From CAYJWS01 sp964373925 (GTDB taxonomy: Bacteria; Patescibacteriota; Patescibacteriia; Buchananbacterales; GWA2-38-13): 30,503 nt of DNA. The position numbers were made by a program, and so were the translations under genes. Of the stretch, positions 20,903 through 27,890 are shown in pieces (position 1 is the first letter of the stretch; each line of letters begins with the position of its first letter). Under the pieces are notes generated by a model. That model was not told the DNA's origin. It worked only from the letters and a program-made list of their open reading frames with translations, and ran no database searches. Location of the stretch: NCBI GenBank assembly GCA_964373925.1, contig CAYJWS010000008.1, forward strand, positions 1-30,503, written 5' to 3'.

Positions 20903-22855
20903 CTAAGGGCTCGCGTCAACATCTACCTCAATTGCGGGGGTATCCTGTACTTTTCCATAGCCGCACTGTGGTCCTGGGTCGCCTACCATGCTATTGTCCG
21001 TGGCCTTCACCACTCCGGCTTTTGCGTGCCAATGATCGGCTCCGCAGCCTGCCTCATTTTCTACAATAAGCTGGTCAACTGGGAGAAATTTATTTTGATA
21101 TTTTATTGCCTTGATAGTTTTTGTATCAAATGTTTTTGGCGAATCGGATGGAGCAGGTGAGGGCGATACATATGTCGTATCTTTTTTCACTTCTTGACCG
21201 CAAAGATTTTTTCCGTCTTTTCCGCCAATTCCGGTCGGTATGCCATTGCCTCCTTTTCCTGCCTTGCCTTTTTTACAGCCATCGCCTCCGTTGCCGCCGT
21301 CTCCGCCGGTTTGATTTTTATTTTTTCCATCCTCACCGTTTTTGTCAGTGCCCGTGCCGCCTTTGCCTGCTCTGGAATCCGCATCGCCTCCCTTGCCTCC
21401 ATTTCCACCCGGACCCTTGGAATCGCAATTTCCTCCACTACCGCCTTTTCCGCCCCTTGATTCCGCGTCTCCGCCTGCTCCTCCCACATCTTCTGTATCA
21501 GGCGATCGTGTTGCGCCTCCGGATACTTTGAGCGAGGCGTCTCCGCCTTTCCCGCCGGTAGCAGAACCGTTGCCGCCGTCTCCGCCTTTTTCACCGCATT
21601 TTTGGCCGTCTCCGCCCCTGCCCGGGGATGCGACAGCATTTCCACCGATCCCCCCGATTGCCGATCCAAAGGAAATATTTTCAGTTCCAGCTACCGTTCC
21701 TTGTATTGAAAGTGATTTGTTATTTTTTCCTCCGTTGCCGGCTTTAGCGTTCGCGTCTGCGCCATTCTCGCTTGGGCCGCCGTCTTTTCCAAAAGCTTTT
21801 GCATCTCCTCCTCTGCCTCCTGTGCCCGGGTATATGGTAAACGCGCCGGTTATTGTAAAATCTTGAGTCGCTATCATTTTAAAATTACTTGGCTCGCCTC
21901 CTTCGCCTCCTTGCGCCTCGCCGGACCTGCATTCCTTTTTTGTCTGGGCATTCCCGCCATTGCCTCCGCTTCCAAGGCGAAGCGTAAAATTGTTTACGGT
22001 AATATTCGGAGATAGGACGAGCATCCTGAATGCGTCGTCTCCTTTGGCCCCTTTCGCGCGGCATGATGCGTCCAAGTCATCCGAGCCTCCTCTGCCGTTG
22101 GGGCCGGCAAGCTCAAAATCTTCAAAATTCATTTTTTGCGCCGTTGGAAAAGAGAATAGGACAATTCTTCTTACGCCCGCAGGGGGAGTGGCTACGGTAA
22201 TTTTTCCGGACACTGTGACGGCGTGGCTTGTCGCTTGCGCGGAAGGAATGGTAAAGAGTGAAAAAAGTTTGCGAGAGCCTGCGGTTTGCGAGTGGAGAGG
22301 CGAGCCAAAAGGATATAAGGAAGTAGCATTTGCTTTTTTTTCCGCTGGCTCGATAAAAGGACCTATTCTTTGCCCTTGGCCGGTATTTTCCGCGGCTTCG
22401 TTAAAAATTTTTTCCAGCTCCGCTTCATTCTTTGCAAGCATTTCTTCCTTTTCCACAAGCTGTACGTTTCCGTTTGTTTGGATCTTCGCGTCTTTGCCGA
22501 GCTTAAGCGAATGGGAAAAAACAAGAGAAATTCCTTCCATTGTATTTTCATCCCTGTAAGTCACCTCGGGAATATTGCACGTTATCGCATCGTTTATATC
22601 CGCGTCTCCGCCAACGTTTATGCGGATGGATCCATTCTCGCATTCTATGTCACCGCGGACATCAAAGTTTCCCTTAATTGTCAGGGAGGAATTATTTTTT
22701 ATAACGAGCCTTTTTCCCTCTTCAACTTTAAAGTCTCCATTTATGGTCGTGTCAGATTCAATAGATGAAGAATTTTTTGACTGTTTTTGAAGAAATATCC
22801 AAAAACCAATGGCAACAGCAATAAGTATGAGTATAGAAAAAATCTTTTTTTTCAT
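20903..22855 (-). CDS. Membrane-anchored glycine-rich repeat protein, second paralogue
   Basis: 650 aa, same plan as 5611-7767. Residues 5-20 are an N-terminal membrane helix after MKKK; residues about 30-170 match the other protein's beta-solenoid (TTINGDF, LVIKNNSSLTIKGNF, ECENGSIRI, then GQGQRIGPF against GEGLRIGPL). The middle has the same GGNGG/GGKGG repeats and a GPNGRGGSDD collagen-like start. The C-terminus differs: a TYVSPSPAPSDSPK linker and a cysteine/histidine-bearing tail (CGADHWHAKAGVV, GDPGPQCGYGK), which could bind metal or form disulfides. So the anchored stalk was kept and the tip exchanged. Likely cell-surface; role unknown. No clear Shine-Dalgarno. Confidence 0.85.
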   Translation of the reverse strand: MKKKIFSILILIAVAIGFWIFLQKQSKNSSSIESDTTINGDFKVEEGKRLVIKNNSSLTIKGNFDVRGDIECENGSIRINVGGDADINDAITCNIPEVTYRDENTMEGISLVFSHSLKLGKDAKIQTNGNVQLVEKEEMLAKNEAELEKIFNEAAENTGQGQRIGPFIEPAEKKANATSLYPFGSPLHSQTAGSRKLFSLFTIPSAQATSHAVTVSGKITVATPPAGVRRIVLFSFPTAQKMNFEDFELAGPNGRGGSDDLDASCRAKGAKGDDAFRMLVLSPNITVNNFTLRLGSGGNGGNAQTKKECRSGEAQGGEGGEPSNFKMIATQDFTITGAFTIYPGTGGRGGDAKAFGKDGGPSENGADANAKAGNGGKNNKSLSIQGTVAGTENISFGSAIGGIGGNAVASPGRGGDGQKCGEKGGDGGNGSATGGKGGDASLKVSGGATRSPDTEDVGGAGGDAESRGGKGGSGGNCDSKGPGGNGGKGGDADSRAGKGGTGTDKNGEDGKNKNQTGGDGGNGGDGCKKGKAGKGGNGIPTGIGGKDGKNLCGQEVKKDTTYVSPSPAPSDSPKTFDTKTIKAIKYQNKFLPVDQLIVENEAGCGADHWHAKAGVVKATDNSMVGDPGPQCGYGKVQDTPAIEVDVDASP

Positions 22856-22927
22856 ACCATTAAAGATTAGTTATTAGTTACGAGAGCAAGAATTTTAGTT
22901 CAATTTATAATATTGATATCTTGAAAT

Positions 22928-22956
22928 ACTGTAACATTGGATATTCCAATAGTCAA
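22928..22956 (-). promoter_or_regulatory. Possible promoter of the second glycine-rich gene
   Basis: On the minus strand TTGACT (22956-22951), 17 bases, TACAGT (22933-22928). The spacer holds ATTGGA...TCCAAT, an inverted repeat. The -10 is weak. The remaining gap to 23035 shows nothing else. Confidence 0.35.
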
Positions 22957-23035
22957 TTGCTATTTTTTTAGTTTTATAAGATTTTATTAAAAGCGTATTT
23001 TATCTAAGGACATTGAATTACGCAATGCCATTACT

Positions 23036-23132
23036 ATCGTCATTGCGAGCGCAGTGAAATGAAGCGAAGCAATCTCAATCGTCGAGATTGCCGCGTCATC
23101 CCCGAAAGCTTTCGGGGATTCCTCGCAATGAC
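23036..23132. repeat. Interspersed palindromic repeat ('GTCATTGCGAG' type)
   Basis: CGTCATTGCGAGCGCAG... at one end and ...CTCGCAATGAC at the other form the outer arms; inside are CAATCTC...GAGATTG and CCCCGAAAGCTTTCGGGG. A complete nested palindromic element of a type widespread in bacterial intergenic DNA. Confidence 0.75.
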
Positions 23133-23186
23133 AAAAGGGTAGGCACATGAGATAAAAAAACATATTTTGTAATTAAAGTAAGAAAA

Positions 23187-23214
23187 TAAAAACCCTGTTT
23201 TTTTAAACAGGGCT
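23187..23214 (-). terminator. Terminator after purB
   Basis: AACCCTGTTT (23191-23200) pairs with AAACAGGGCTT (from 23205); the minus-strand tail is TTTTTATTTTC. Confidence 0.8.
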
Positions 23215-23223
23215 TGTGGGAGA

Positions 23224-24600
23224 TTATATATTGAGTTTTTCTTTCCAGTTGTGCGCGATGCGCAAGGCTTCTTGTGGAGCGATTCCGATATAATTCTTCG
23301 GATCATCAAAGATCGTTATTTGCCTCGCGGTCATTCTCTTTATATAGGGGGAAAGTTCCGAATCTTTGTGCATAAGAGAGAGCAGTGTTTCTTTTTCTCG
23401 CTGGGCTCGTTGCGTCAATTTTTTTACCATTTCGTGGGCGTTTGGATGTCCCAGGGAGGCGAGAATAATATAGAGAGGTTCCGCTAAGACCAAATCTTTC
23501 TGCATTGCGACACAGCGCGCGAGATTATCCTTGTCAACGACAAGTTTTTTCAGCGTTCTCGCGAGCCTTTTTGCCATAGAGGAGACATAGCATAATGTTT
23601 CCGGATATGTGCGCGCAGAAGCGGAGTTGGTGAGATCCCTCTGATGCTCGCTTATCTGGTCCATAAACACCGTAATAATTCTCGGCATTATTATTTTCCA
23701 GCAGCTTTTCGCATTCTCAAAATTAATCGGATTTTTTTTCTGCGGCATAGTGGATGAGCCTACCTGGTCAGCGCCAAATTCTTCTCCAATTTCGCCGATT
23801 TCCGTCCTTTGGAGGTTTCTCATATCATCAGAAAGATTGGCAAGAACAGAGGCGGTGATTGTCATCTCGCACATAACGCGAGTGAGCGCTTCGGGATGCA
23901 CTATTTGAGTGGAGTGCTCTCCCGGCCGCATTCCAAGGTGTCCTAACACTTCTTTTTCAAATTCTTTTGGATTTTCAAAAAATAGCGATGACGCGTTATA
24001 AGCGCCTACTGCTCCGGAAAATTTGCCAACAAGCCGTGGCGCAAGCATCTTGATCATCTCAATGCATTCTCCAAGGCGCGAAACATATTCGGCAAGCGCG
24101 AAGCCAAAGGTGATAGGTACGGCATGCTGGCCGTGCGTTCTGCCGATCTGAACTGTATGCGCTTCGCGTATAGTGATGTTCACAAGCATCTGTTCAAGCA
24201 TAATGAGATCGGGTACTATAACCTTTTGAATAGCGTCTTTGTAGCGCGCGGCATTGGCAGTGTCTGAAATATCAAACGATGTCGCCGTCATATGGATAAA
24301 TGGTTTGACGTCGTCGGACACTTTGTCTCGAAGGCAGTTTACAAGAGCGCGTATATCGTGTTCGATTCTTTTTTCTTCCTCATACACTTCTTGTGTGGTT
24401 ACTTGTTTTGCGGCGGCTTGAATTTGGGCTACGGCATCTTCCGTGCAGATTTTGCGATCACACAATGCTTTTATAAGCGCTTCTTCCACAAGAAGTTTAT
24501 ATGTGGTAAAGCCGTTTTCCGACAAATATTTTGCTACGTCTTTTTCCCAATATCGGTAATCAATGGGCGATATGCAATCAAAAATATCAAATCCTTCCAC
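23224..24600 (-). CDS. purB: Adenylosuccinate lyase
   Basis: 458 aa, fumarase/aspartase superfamily. PurB splits adenylosuccinate to AMP and fumarate, and SAICAR to AICAR, in purine synthesis. The superfamily signature loop GSSTMPQKKNP is at 281-291 (mobile loop with the catalytic Ser), with IEHDIRA (79-85), TATSFDISDT (105-114) and GRTHGQHAVPITFG (153-166, catalytic His region). Length and order fit PurB better than argininosuccinate lyase or aspartase. It starts at GTG, with AGGAGG four bases before; an overlapping ATG is out of frame. No other purine gene is in the window, so whether it serves full synthesis or only the AMP branch is open. Confidence 0.93.
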   Translation of the reverse strand: MEGFDIFDCISPIDYRYWEKDVAKYLSENGFTTYKLLVEEALIKALCDRKICTEDAVAQIQAAAKQVTTQEVYEEEKRIEHDIRALVNCLRDKVSDDVKPFIHMTATSFDISDTANAARYKDAIQKVIVPDLIMLEQMLVNITIREAHTVQIGRTHGQHAVPITFGFALAEYVSRLGECIEMIKMLAPRLVGKFSGAVGAYNASSLFFENPKEFEKEVLGHLGMRPGEHSTQIVHPEALTRVMCEMTITASVLANLSDDMRNLQRTEIGEIGEEFGADQVGSSTMPQKKNPINFENAKSCWKIIMPRIITVFMDQISEHQRDLTNSASARTYPETLCYVSSMAKRLARTLKKLVVDKDNLARCVAMQKDLVLAEPLYIILASLGHPNAHEMVKKLTQRAQREKETLLSLMHKDSELSPYIKRMTARQITIFDDPKNYIGIAPQEALRIAHNWKEKLNI

Positions 24601-24720
24601 ATATCCTCCTATGTTATGTAAAGATCAAAACAATAGCGTAAAACGCATTATGAAATTAACATATATTCCAATATTTTTCAAGAATTTATTAAACGTTGCG
24701 CGTGAAATATAATCCATTTA

Positions 24721-24781
24721 AAAAACAATTGTACATCCTAAAAAATAATTGTATTTTTTATACAGCATTGAATTATCCACA
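24721..24781. promoter_or_regulatory. Direct repeats and DnaA box upstream of the HTH gene
   Basis: AAAAACAATTGTA (24721-24733) is repeated as AAAAATAATTGTA (24741-24753), exactly 20 bases apart, two helix turns, so both lie on one face of the DNA. TTATCCACA, a perfect DnaA-box sequence, follows at 24773-24781. The layout suggests a binding region for a regulator of the promoter at 24799. Confidence 0.5.
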
Positions 24782-24798
24782 AGTGATGTAAAGTTAAC

Positions 24799-24827
24799 TT
24801 GACATTCCATTTTTATCTTCCTATACT
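24799..24827 (+). promoter_or_regulatory. Promoter of the HTH regulator
   Basis: TTGACA (24799-24804), 17 bases, TATACT (24822-24827). The -35 overlaps the end of the palindrome AAGTTAACTT. Confidence 0.8.
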
Positions 24828-24837
24828 ACTTATAAGT
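24828..24837. promoter_or_regulatory. Putative operator palindrome at the transcription start
   Basis: ACTTATAAGT, a perfect 10-bp palindrome directly after the -10. AAGTGAT occurs at its right edge (24834-24840) and again at 24781-24787, on either side of the promoter. Suits autoregulation by the downstream HTH protein. Confidence 0.5.
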
Positions 24838-24844
24838 GATTTTT

Positions 24845-25048
24845 ATGAAAGAGCAACTTTTAAATCAAGTGCATACTTATCGTACAAAAACCGGAATTAC
24901 GCAACAGGGCTTGGCGGACGCCGTTGGGGTGACGCGCCAGACTATTATTGCGATTGAGCGGGGAAACTATATTCCTTCCGTGCTTTTAGCATTAAAAATA
25001 GGAAATTTTTTTAAAAAATCCGTTGAAGAGGTGTTTTATGAAAAATAA
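24845..25048 (+). CDS. XRE-family HTH transcriptional regulator, 67 aa
   Basis: A single helix-turn-helix domain of the YozG-like class: GITQQGLADAVGVTRQTIIAIERGNYIPS, with the recognition helix around TRQTIIAIE, and the ending FFKKSVEEVFYEK. I prefer the ATG at 24845 over an in-frame GTG at 24836, which would lie at the transcription start. It overlaps the next gene, a four-helix membrane protein, by 11 bases; this regulator/membrane-protein pairing is common in Firmicutes and Patescibacteria. The promoter region is rich in repeats, suggesting that the protein controls its own operon. Signal sensed is unknown. Confidence 0.93.
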   Translation: MKEQLLNQVHTYRTKTGITQQGLADAVGVTRQTIIAIERGNYIPSVLLALKIGNFFKKSVEEVFYEK

Positions 25049-25403
25049 CAACGCGTACGAATTTATTATCTCGGCAGTACTCATAGTATTATTGATCGCA
25101 TTTTTGAATCCTTTTGATATATTTATGCCAACGTCTTTAGTTATGATGATGGAAGCTCTCATGATAATTATTTTTGGAATATTCGCAAGCCTCATTTGGC
25201 GCGAGAGGGCAGCAGACGAGCGGGAGGGACTCCATAGGATGATTGCGGGAAGAATTGGATTTTTAGCGGGCGCTGGGGTTTTAGTCGTTGGAATACTCGT
25301 ACAAACGCTTAGCCACTCTGTTGATCCTTGGCTTGTTATTGCTTTAACTGCTATGATACTCGCAAAGATTATAGCTTTAATATATACAAAAAATAATAAA
25401 TAA
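25038..25403 (+). CDS. Integral membrane protein paired with the HTH regulator
   Basis: 121 aa with four predicted membrane helices (about 8-24, 33-52, 71-88 and 97-115) in two hairpins, separated by a conserved-looking charged loop RERAADEREGLHRM. The start at 25038 has GAGG about six bases upstream and lies inside the last codons of the HTH gene, so the two are translationally coupled. Proteins of this shape next to YozG-like regulators are common, but their function is not known to me; they may sense the membrane and release or bind the regulator. In the same strand and close to the redox genes that follow. Confidence 0.82.
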   Translation: MKNNNAYEFIISAVLIVLLIAFLNPFDIFMPTSLVMMMEALMIIIFGIFASLIWRERAADEREGLHRMIAGRIGFLAGAGVLVVGILVQTLSHSVDPWLVIALTAMILAKIIALIYTKNNK

Positions 25404-25416
25404 TGAATAAAATAAT

Positions 25417-26406
25417 ATGAAAAAATATACATCAAGATGGTTTTTAGTTTTTACGCTTGTTTTAAGCGTTCTTATCCTTGGCGGATGCAAAAAAAAGGCA
25501 AGCATAAATATAAATGACTCTATGAAAAAGGATGGTAGCCCTTCGACCCTTCAACAAAATTCAGGGCCTTCGGCAGGCTCAGGGTCTAACGAGAAAAAAG
25601 ATGAAGGAGCTATGATGAAAAAGGAATTACAGAAAACCGATATTACGATAGGCAATGGTCCGGAGGCAAAAAATGGAAATAAAATAAAGGTGGATTATAC
25701 GGGCACCCTTGAGGATGGCATAAAATTTGACAGCTCCTATGATAGGGGACAGCCCTTTGAATTTGTCTTAGGCACAGGCGGCGTCATTAAGGGCTGGGAT
25801 TTGGGAGTTCTCGGAATGAAAGCCGGTGGAAAAAGAAAGCTTGTGATACCGTCGGATCTTGCGTATGGCGACCGATCGCCTTCTCCTTTGATTCCGCCAA
25901 ATTCAACGCTCGTATTTGAAGTTGAGCTATTAGAGGTTGATGGAAAGGGAGCGATGATGGAAGCCGAAAAGGTTAGTGATATAAAAGAACAAGGAGCTAT
26001 GATGAAAAAAGAAGAAGATGCGACGATGGTTTACAAGGGCGCGGTTCTTGCGGGAAAACAAGCGAAGGTTTTGGATTTTAACAAAGCAGACTATGACGCG
26101 GCTTTGAAGTCTAACAATCTTGTTGTTTTATATTTTTACGCGACATGGTGTCCTCTATGCAAATTGGAAATTCCAAAATTGTATGAGTCGTTTAATCAGC
26201 TTTCGACCGACAAAGTTGTCGGATTCCGAGTAAACTATAACGATGATGATACCGATGACGCGGAAAAAGCGCTGGCACGTGAATTTGGAGTGGCGTATCA
26301 GCACACAAAAGTATTTGTTAAAAACGGCAAGAGAGTCTTGAAATCTCCGGAAAGCTGGGATACGCAAAGATATATCTCGGAGATTAATTCGCAATTAAGC
26401 AAATAA
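25417..26406 (+). CDS. Lipoprotein fusing an FKBP prolyl isomerase to a thioredoxin domain
   Basis: 329 aa. Signal peptide with lipobox LGGC (Cys24), so anchored on the outer face of the membrane. Residues 72-175 are an FKBP-type peptidyl-prolyl isomerase (VDYTGTLEDGIKFDSSYDRG, GGVIKGWDLGVLGMKAGGKRK, LAYG). A linker with repeated GAMMKKE units (64-70, 193-199; variant at 178) leads to a thioredoxin fold (about 215-329) with active site WCPLC (C245/C248). One molecule thus joins two folding activities: proline isomerisation and thiol exchange. The missing cis-proline (the usual xP after the beta strand reads HTKVFV) may alter specificity. Residues 41-57 are encoded by a palindromic repeat. The stop is two bases from ccdA, its likely electron donor. 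Confidence 0.92.
   Translation: MKKYTSRWFLVFTLVLSVLILGGCKKKASININDSMKKDGSPSTLQQNSGPSAGSGSNEKKDEGAMMKKELQKTDITIGNGPEAKNGNKIKVDYTGTLEDGIKFDSSYDRGQPFEFVLGTGGVIKGWDLGVLGMKAGGKRKLVIPSDLAYGDRSPSPLIPPNSTLVFEVELLEVDGKGAMMEAEKVSDIKEQGAMMKKEEDATMVYKGAVLAGKQAKVLDFNKADYDAALKSNNLVVLYFYATWCPLCKLEIPKLYESFNQLSTDKVVGFRVNYNDDDTDDAEKALAREFGVAYQHTKVFVKNGKRVLKSPESWDTQRYISEINSQLSK
25537..25585 (+). repeat. Palindromic repeat inside the lipoprotein gene
   Basis: AGCCCTTCGACCCTTC...TCAGGGCCTTCGGCAGGCTCAGGGT has the look of an intergenic repeat (CTTCGAC/AAGCTCAGGG type) but lies in frame in the linker, encoding SPSTLQQNSGPSAGSGS. It is more GC-rich than the surrounding AT-rich codons. Confidence 0.55.
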
Positions 26407-26408
26407 AT

Positions 26409-27122
26409 ATGATTGACATTTCAATCTTCGTAGCATTTGTCGCGGGCATTGTTTCTTTTTTGGCGCCATGCGTTTTGCCTATTATTCCCGGGTTTCTTTC
26501 ATATTTGGCAGGAGCTTCCGTGGGCGAAGAGCAGACAAAAAGAAAAGACATATTCATCAATAGCGTTTTTTTTGTCTTAGGATTTTCGCTCGTGTTCGCG
26601 GCCTTGGGCGTTTTGCTCAACACCATTCTTGAAAGGGTGGCCTATGACGTACAGATCTGGCTCTCAAGGGCAGGTGGCGCCTTGATAATATTTTTTGGAC
26701 TGTATCTCATGGGACTTTTAAAAATTCCATTTCTTGAACGCGAGCACAAGATCCACGTGAAAGTAAAATTTAAATCACGGTATCTTACATCAATACTTTT
26801 TGGGGCTGCATTTGCGGCGGGCTGGACTCCGTGCGTGGGAGCCGCGCTTGGAGCAATCTTGGGACTTGCGGCAACCGCGCCGGGCCGCGCGTTTTATCTT
26901 CTACTCGCGTACTCATTCGGACTGGGAGTTCCCTTTTTGATAGTCGGGCTTTTTGCCGCGCAGGCAGGAACATTCATAAAAAAGTTTGCGAAGTATGTGC
27001 GCTACATAAATATTCTTTTTGGCCTGATTCTTATTGGCCTTGGCATTCTCATTTTTACCGGCAACTTGAGCAGGATCGCGAACTTTGAGCTTTTAAACGC
27101 ATTTCTTTTGAGGAAACAGTGA
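26409..27122 (+). CDS. ccdA: CcdA-type thiol:disulfide transmembrane electron carrier
   Basis: 237 aa with six predicted membrane helices. CcdA/DsbD-beta proteins pass electrons from cytoplasmic thioredoxin to thioredoxin-like proteins outside. The two required cysteines are present in their motifs: C21 in LAPCVLP (helix 1) and C142 in WTPCVG (helix 4). It starts two bases after the FKBP-thioredoxin lipoprotein, so the two form an operon, and the lipoprotein's WCPLC domain is the obvious acceptor, along with the DipZ-like protein at 28312. No cytochrome c genes are visible, so the role is probably protein folding rather than haem attachment. Confidence 0.95.
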   Translation: MIDISIFVAFVAGIVSFLAPCVLPIIPGFLSYLAGASVGEEQTKRKDIFINSVFFVLGFSLVFAALGVLLNTILERVAYDVQIWLSRAGGALIIFFGLYLMGLLKIPFLEREHKIHVKVKFKSRYLTSILFGAAFAAGWTPCVGAALGAILGLAATAPGRAFYLLLAYSFGLGVPFLIVGLFAAQAGTFIKKFAKYVRYINILFGLILIGLGILIFTGNLSRIANFELLNAFLLRKQ

Positions 27123-27610
27123 GTATGGCAGATCTTATTATACGAGATGCGAAATTCGGCAAAGGCGTGTTTGCCAATAGGAAATTTTTGAGAGGAGAAA
27201 AAATTTTGGAATTTCACGGGAAAATTTTTACGCTAGAAAAACTTCCTATGCCCTATGATGGCGTGTCCGACCATTACATGCAAATTGGCGAATCATCGTA
27301 TATGGGGCCTTCGGGAGAGCTTGATGATTATGTCAACCATTCGTGCGATCCGAATTGCGGAATTCGAGTAGAGGACAACAGGTTATTTCTTGCAGCCGTA
27401 AGAGATATTGCGCCAGGCGAAGAAATAACATGGGATTACTCAACCCATTTGCAAGAAAATTTTGGATGGACAATGAAGTGCGGGTGCGGGAGTAATAATT
27501 GCAGAAAAGTCATAGGCGACTTCCAGTATCTTCCCTCCGATCTCCAAAAGAGATATTTAAATATGGGAATTGTCATCCCGTTTATTGCAAAAAAATATTT
27601 AAGGAAATAA
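27119..27610 (+). CDS. SET-domain protein-lysine methyltransferase
   Basis: 163 aa, a minimal SET domain with post-SET cysteines: GKGVFANRKFLRGEKILEF (13-32), the SAM-site NHSCDPN (73-79), GEEITWDY (100-107, with the catalytic-site Tyr) and CGCGSNNC (C121, C123, C128), which with C76 could hold a zinc as in eukaryotic enzymes. No pre-SET region and no signal, so cytoplasmic. The family transfers methyl groups to protein lysines; the bacterial substrate is unknown. GTG at 27119 overlaps the ccdA stop and has GAGG at good spacing; an ATG two codons later is the alternative. Coupled to ccdA by overlap, though its link to redox chemistry is unclear. Confidence 0.92.
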   Translation: MSMADLIIRDAKFGKGVFANRKFLRGEKILEFHGKIFTLEKLPMPYDGVSDHYMQIGESSYMGPSGELDDYVNHSCDPNCGIRVEDNRLFLAAVRDIAPGEEITWDYSTHLQENFGWTMKCGCGSNNCRKVIGDFQYLPSDLQKRYLNMGIVIPFIAKKYLRK

Positions 27611-27616
27611 AAGATT

Positions 27617-27655
27617 TCCTCTCCGATTACGGAGAGGATTAAGGTGAGGTTGAGG
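27617..27655. repeat. Left palindrome of the decayed DUF559 unit
   Basis: TCCTCTCCG (27617-27625) pairs with CGGAGAGGA (27630-27638), followed by TTAAGGTGAGGTTGAGG. It stands directly before the truncated DUF559 remnant, as the palindrome at 27853 does before the intact gene. Confidence 0.6.
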
Positions 27656-27665
27656 CGCTAATAAT

Positions 27666-27752
27666 ATGAAAGAACATATTTCAAGAGAATTGCGTAAAAA
27701 CCAAACACTGTGGGAGAGAAAACTTTGGAGTGAAATATTACTAAAGGAGTAA
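27666..27752 (+). pseudogene. Truncated DUF559-family endonuclease remnant
   Basis: A 28-codon frame whose product (RELRKNQTLWERKLWSEIL in the middle) matches residues about 12-30 of the intact DUF559 protein downstream (KELRRNQTQAEKIIWSKLR) and then stops. The conserved catalytic part is gone. It carries its own flanking repeats on both sides (27617-27655 and 27764-27799), so it looks like a second copy of the same gene-in-repeat unit that has lost its centre, or a different-age insertion. Not expected to be functional. Confidence 0.75.
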
Positions 27753-27763
27753 GAAGTAAAGTT

Positions 27764-27799
27764 TATAACTCCTCCCACCCTCCTCTTATAAAGAGGATG
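27764..27799. repeat. Right palindrome of the decayed DUF559 unit
   Basis: TATAACTCCTCCCACCCTCC and CTCTTATAAAGAG, nearly identical to the repeat at the right end of the intact unit (28236-28277). Confidence 0.7.
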
Positions 27800-27852
27800 T
27801 TAAAGAAAGAAAAATTTTATTTTATTAAAAAGAGTAATATATTTACATTGCT

Positions 27853-27890
27853 TCCCCTCTTATTAAGAGGGGCTGGGGGAGTTATTAACA
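27853..27890. repeat. Left inverted repeat of the DUF559 unit
   Basis: CCCCTCTTATTAAGAGGGG followed by CTGGGGGAGTTATTAACA, ending at the ATG. Its reverse complement aligns along its length with the right repeat at 28236-28277. Confidence 0.7.
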
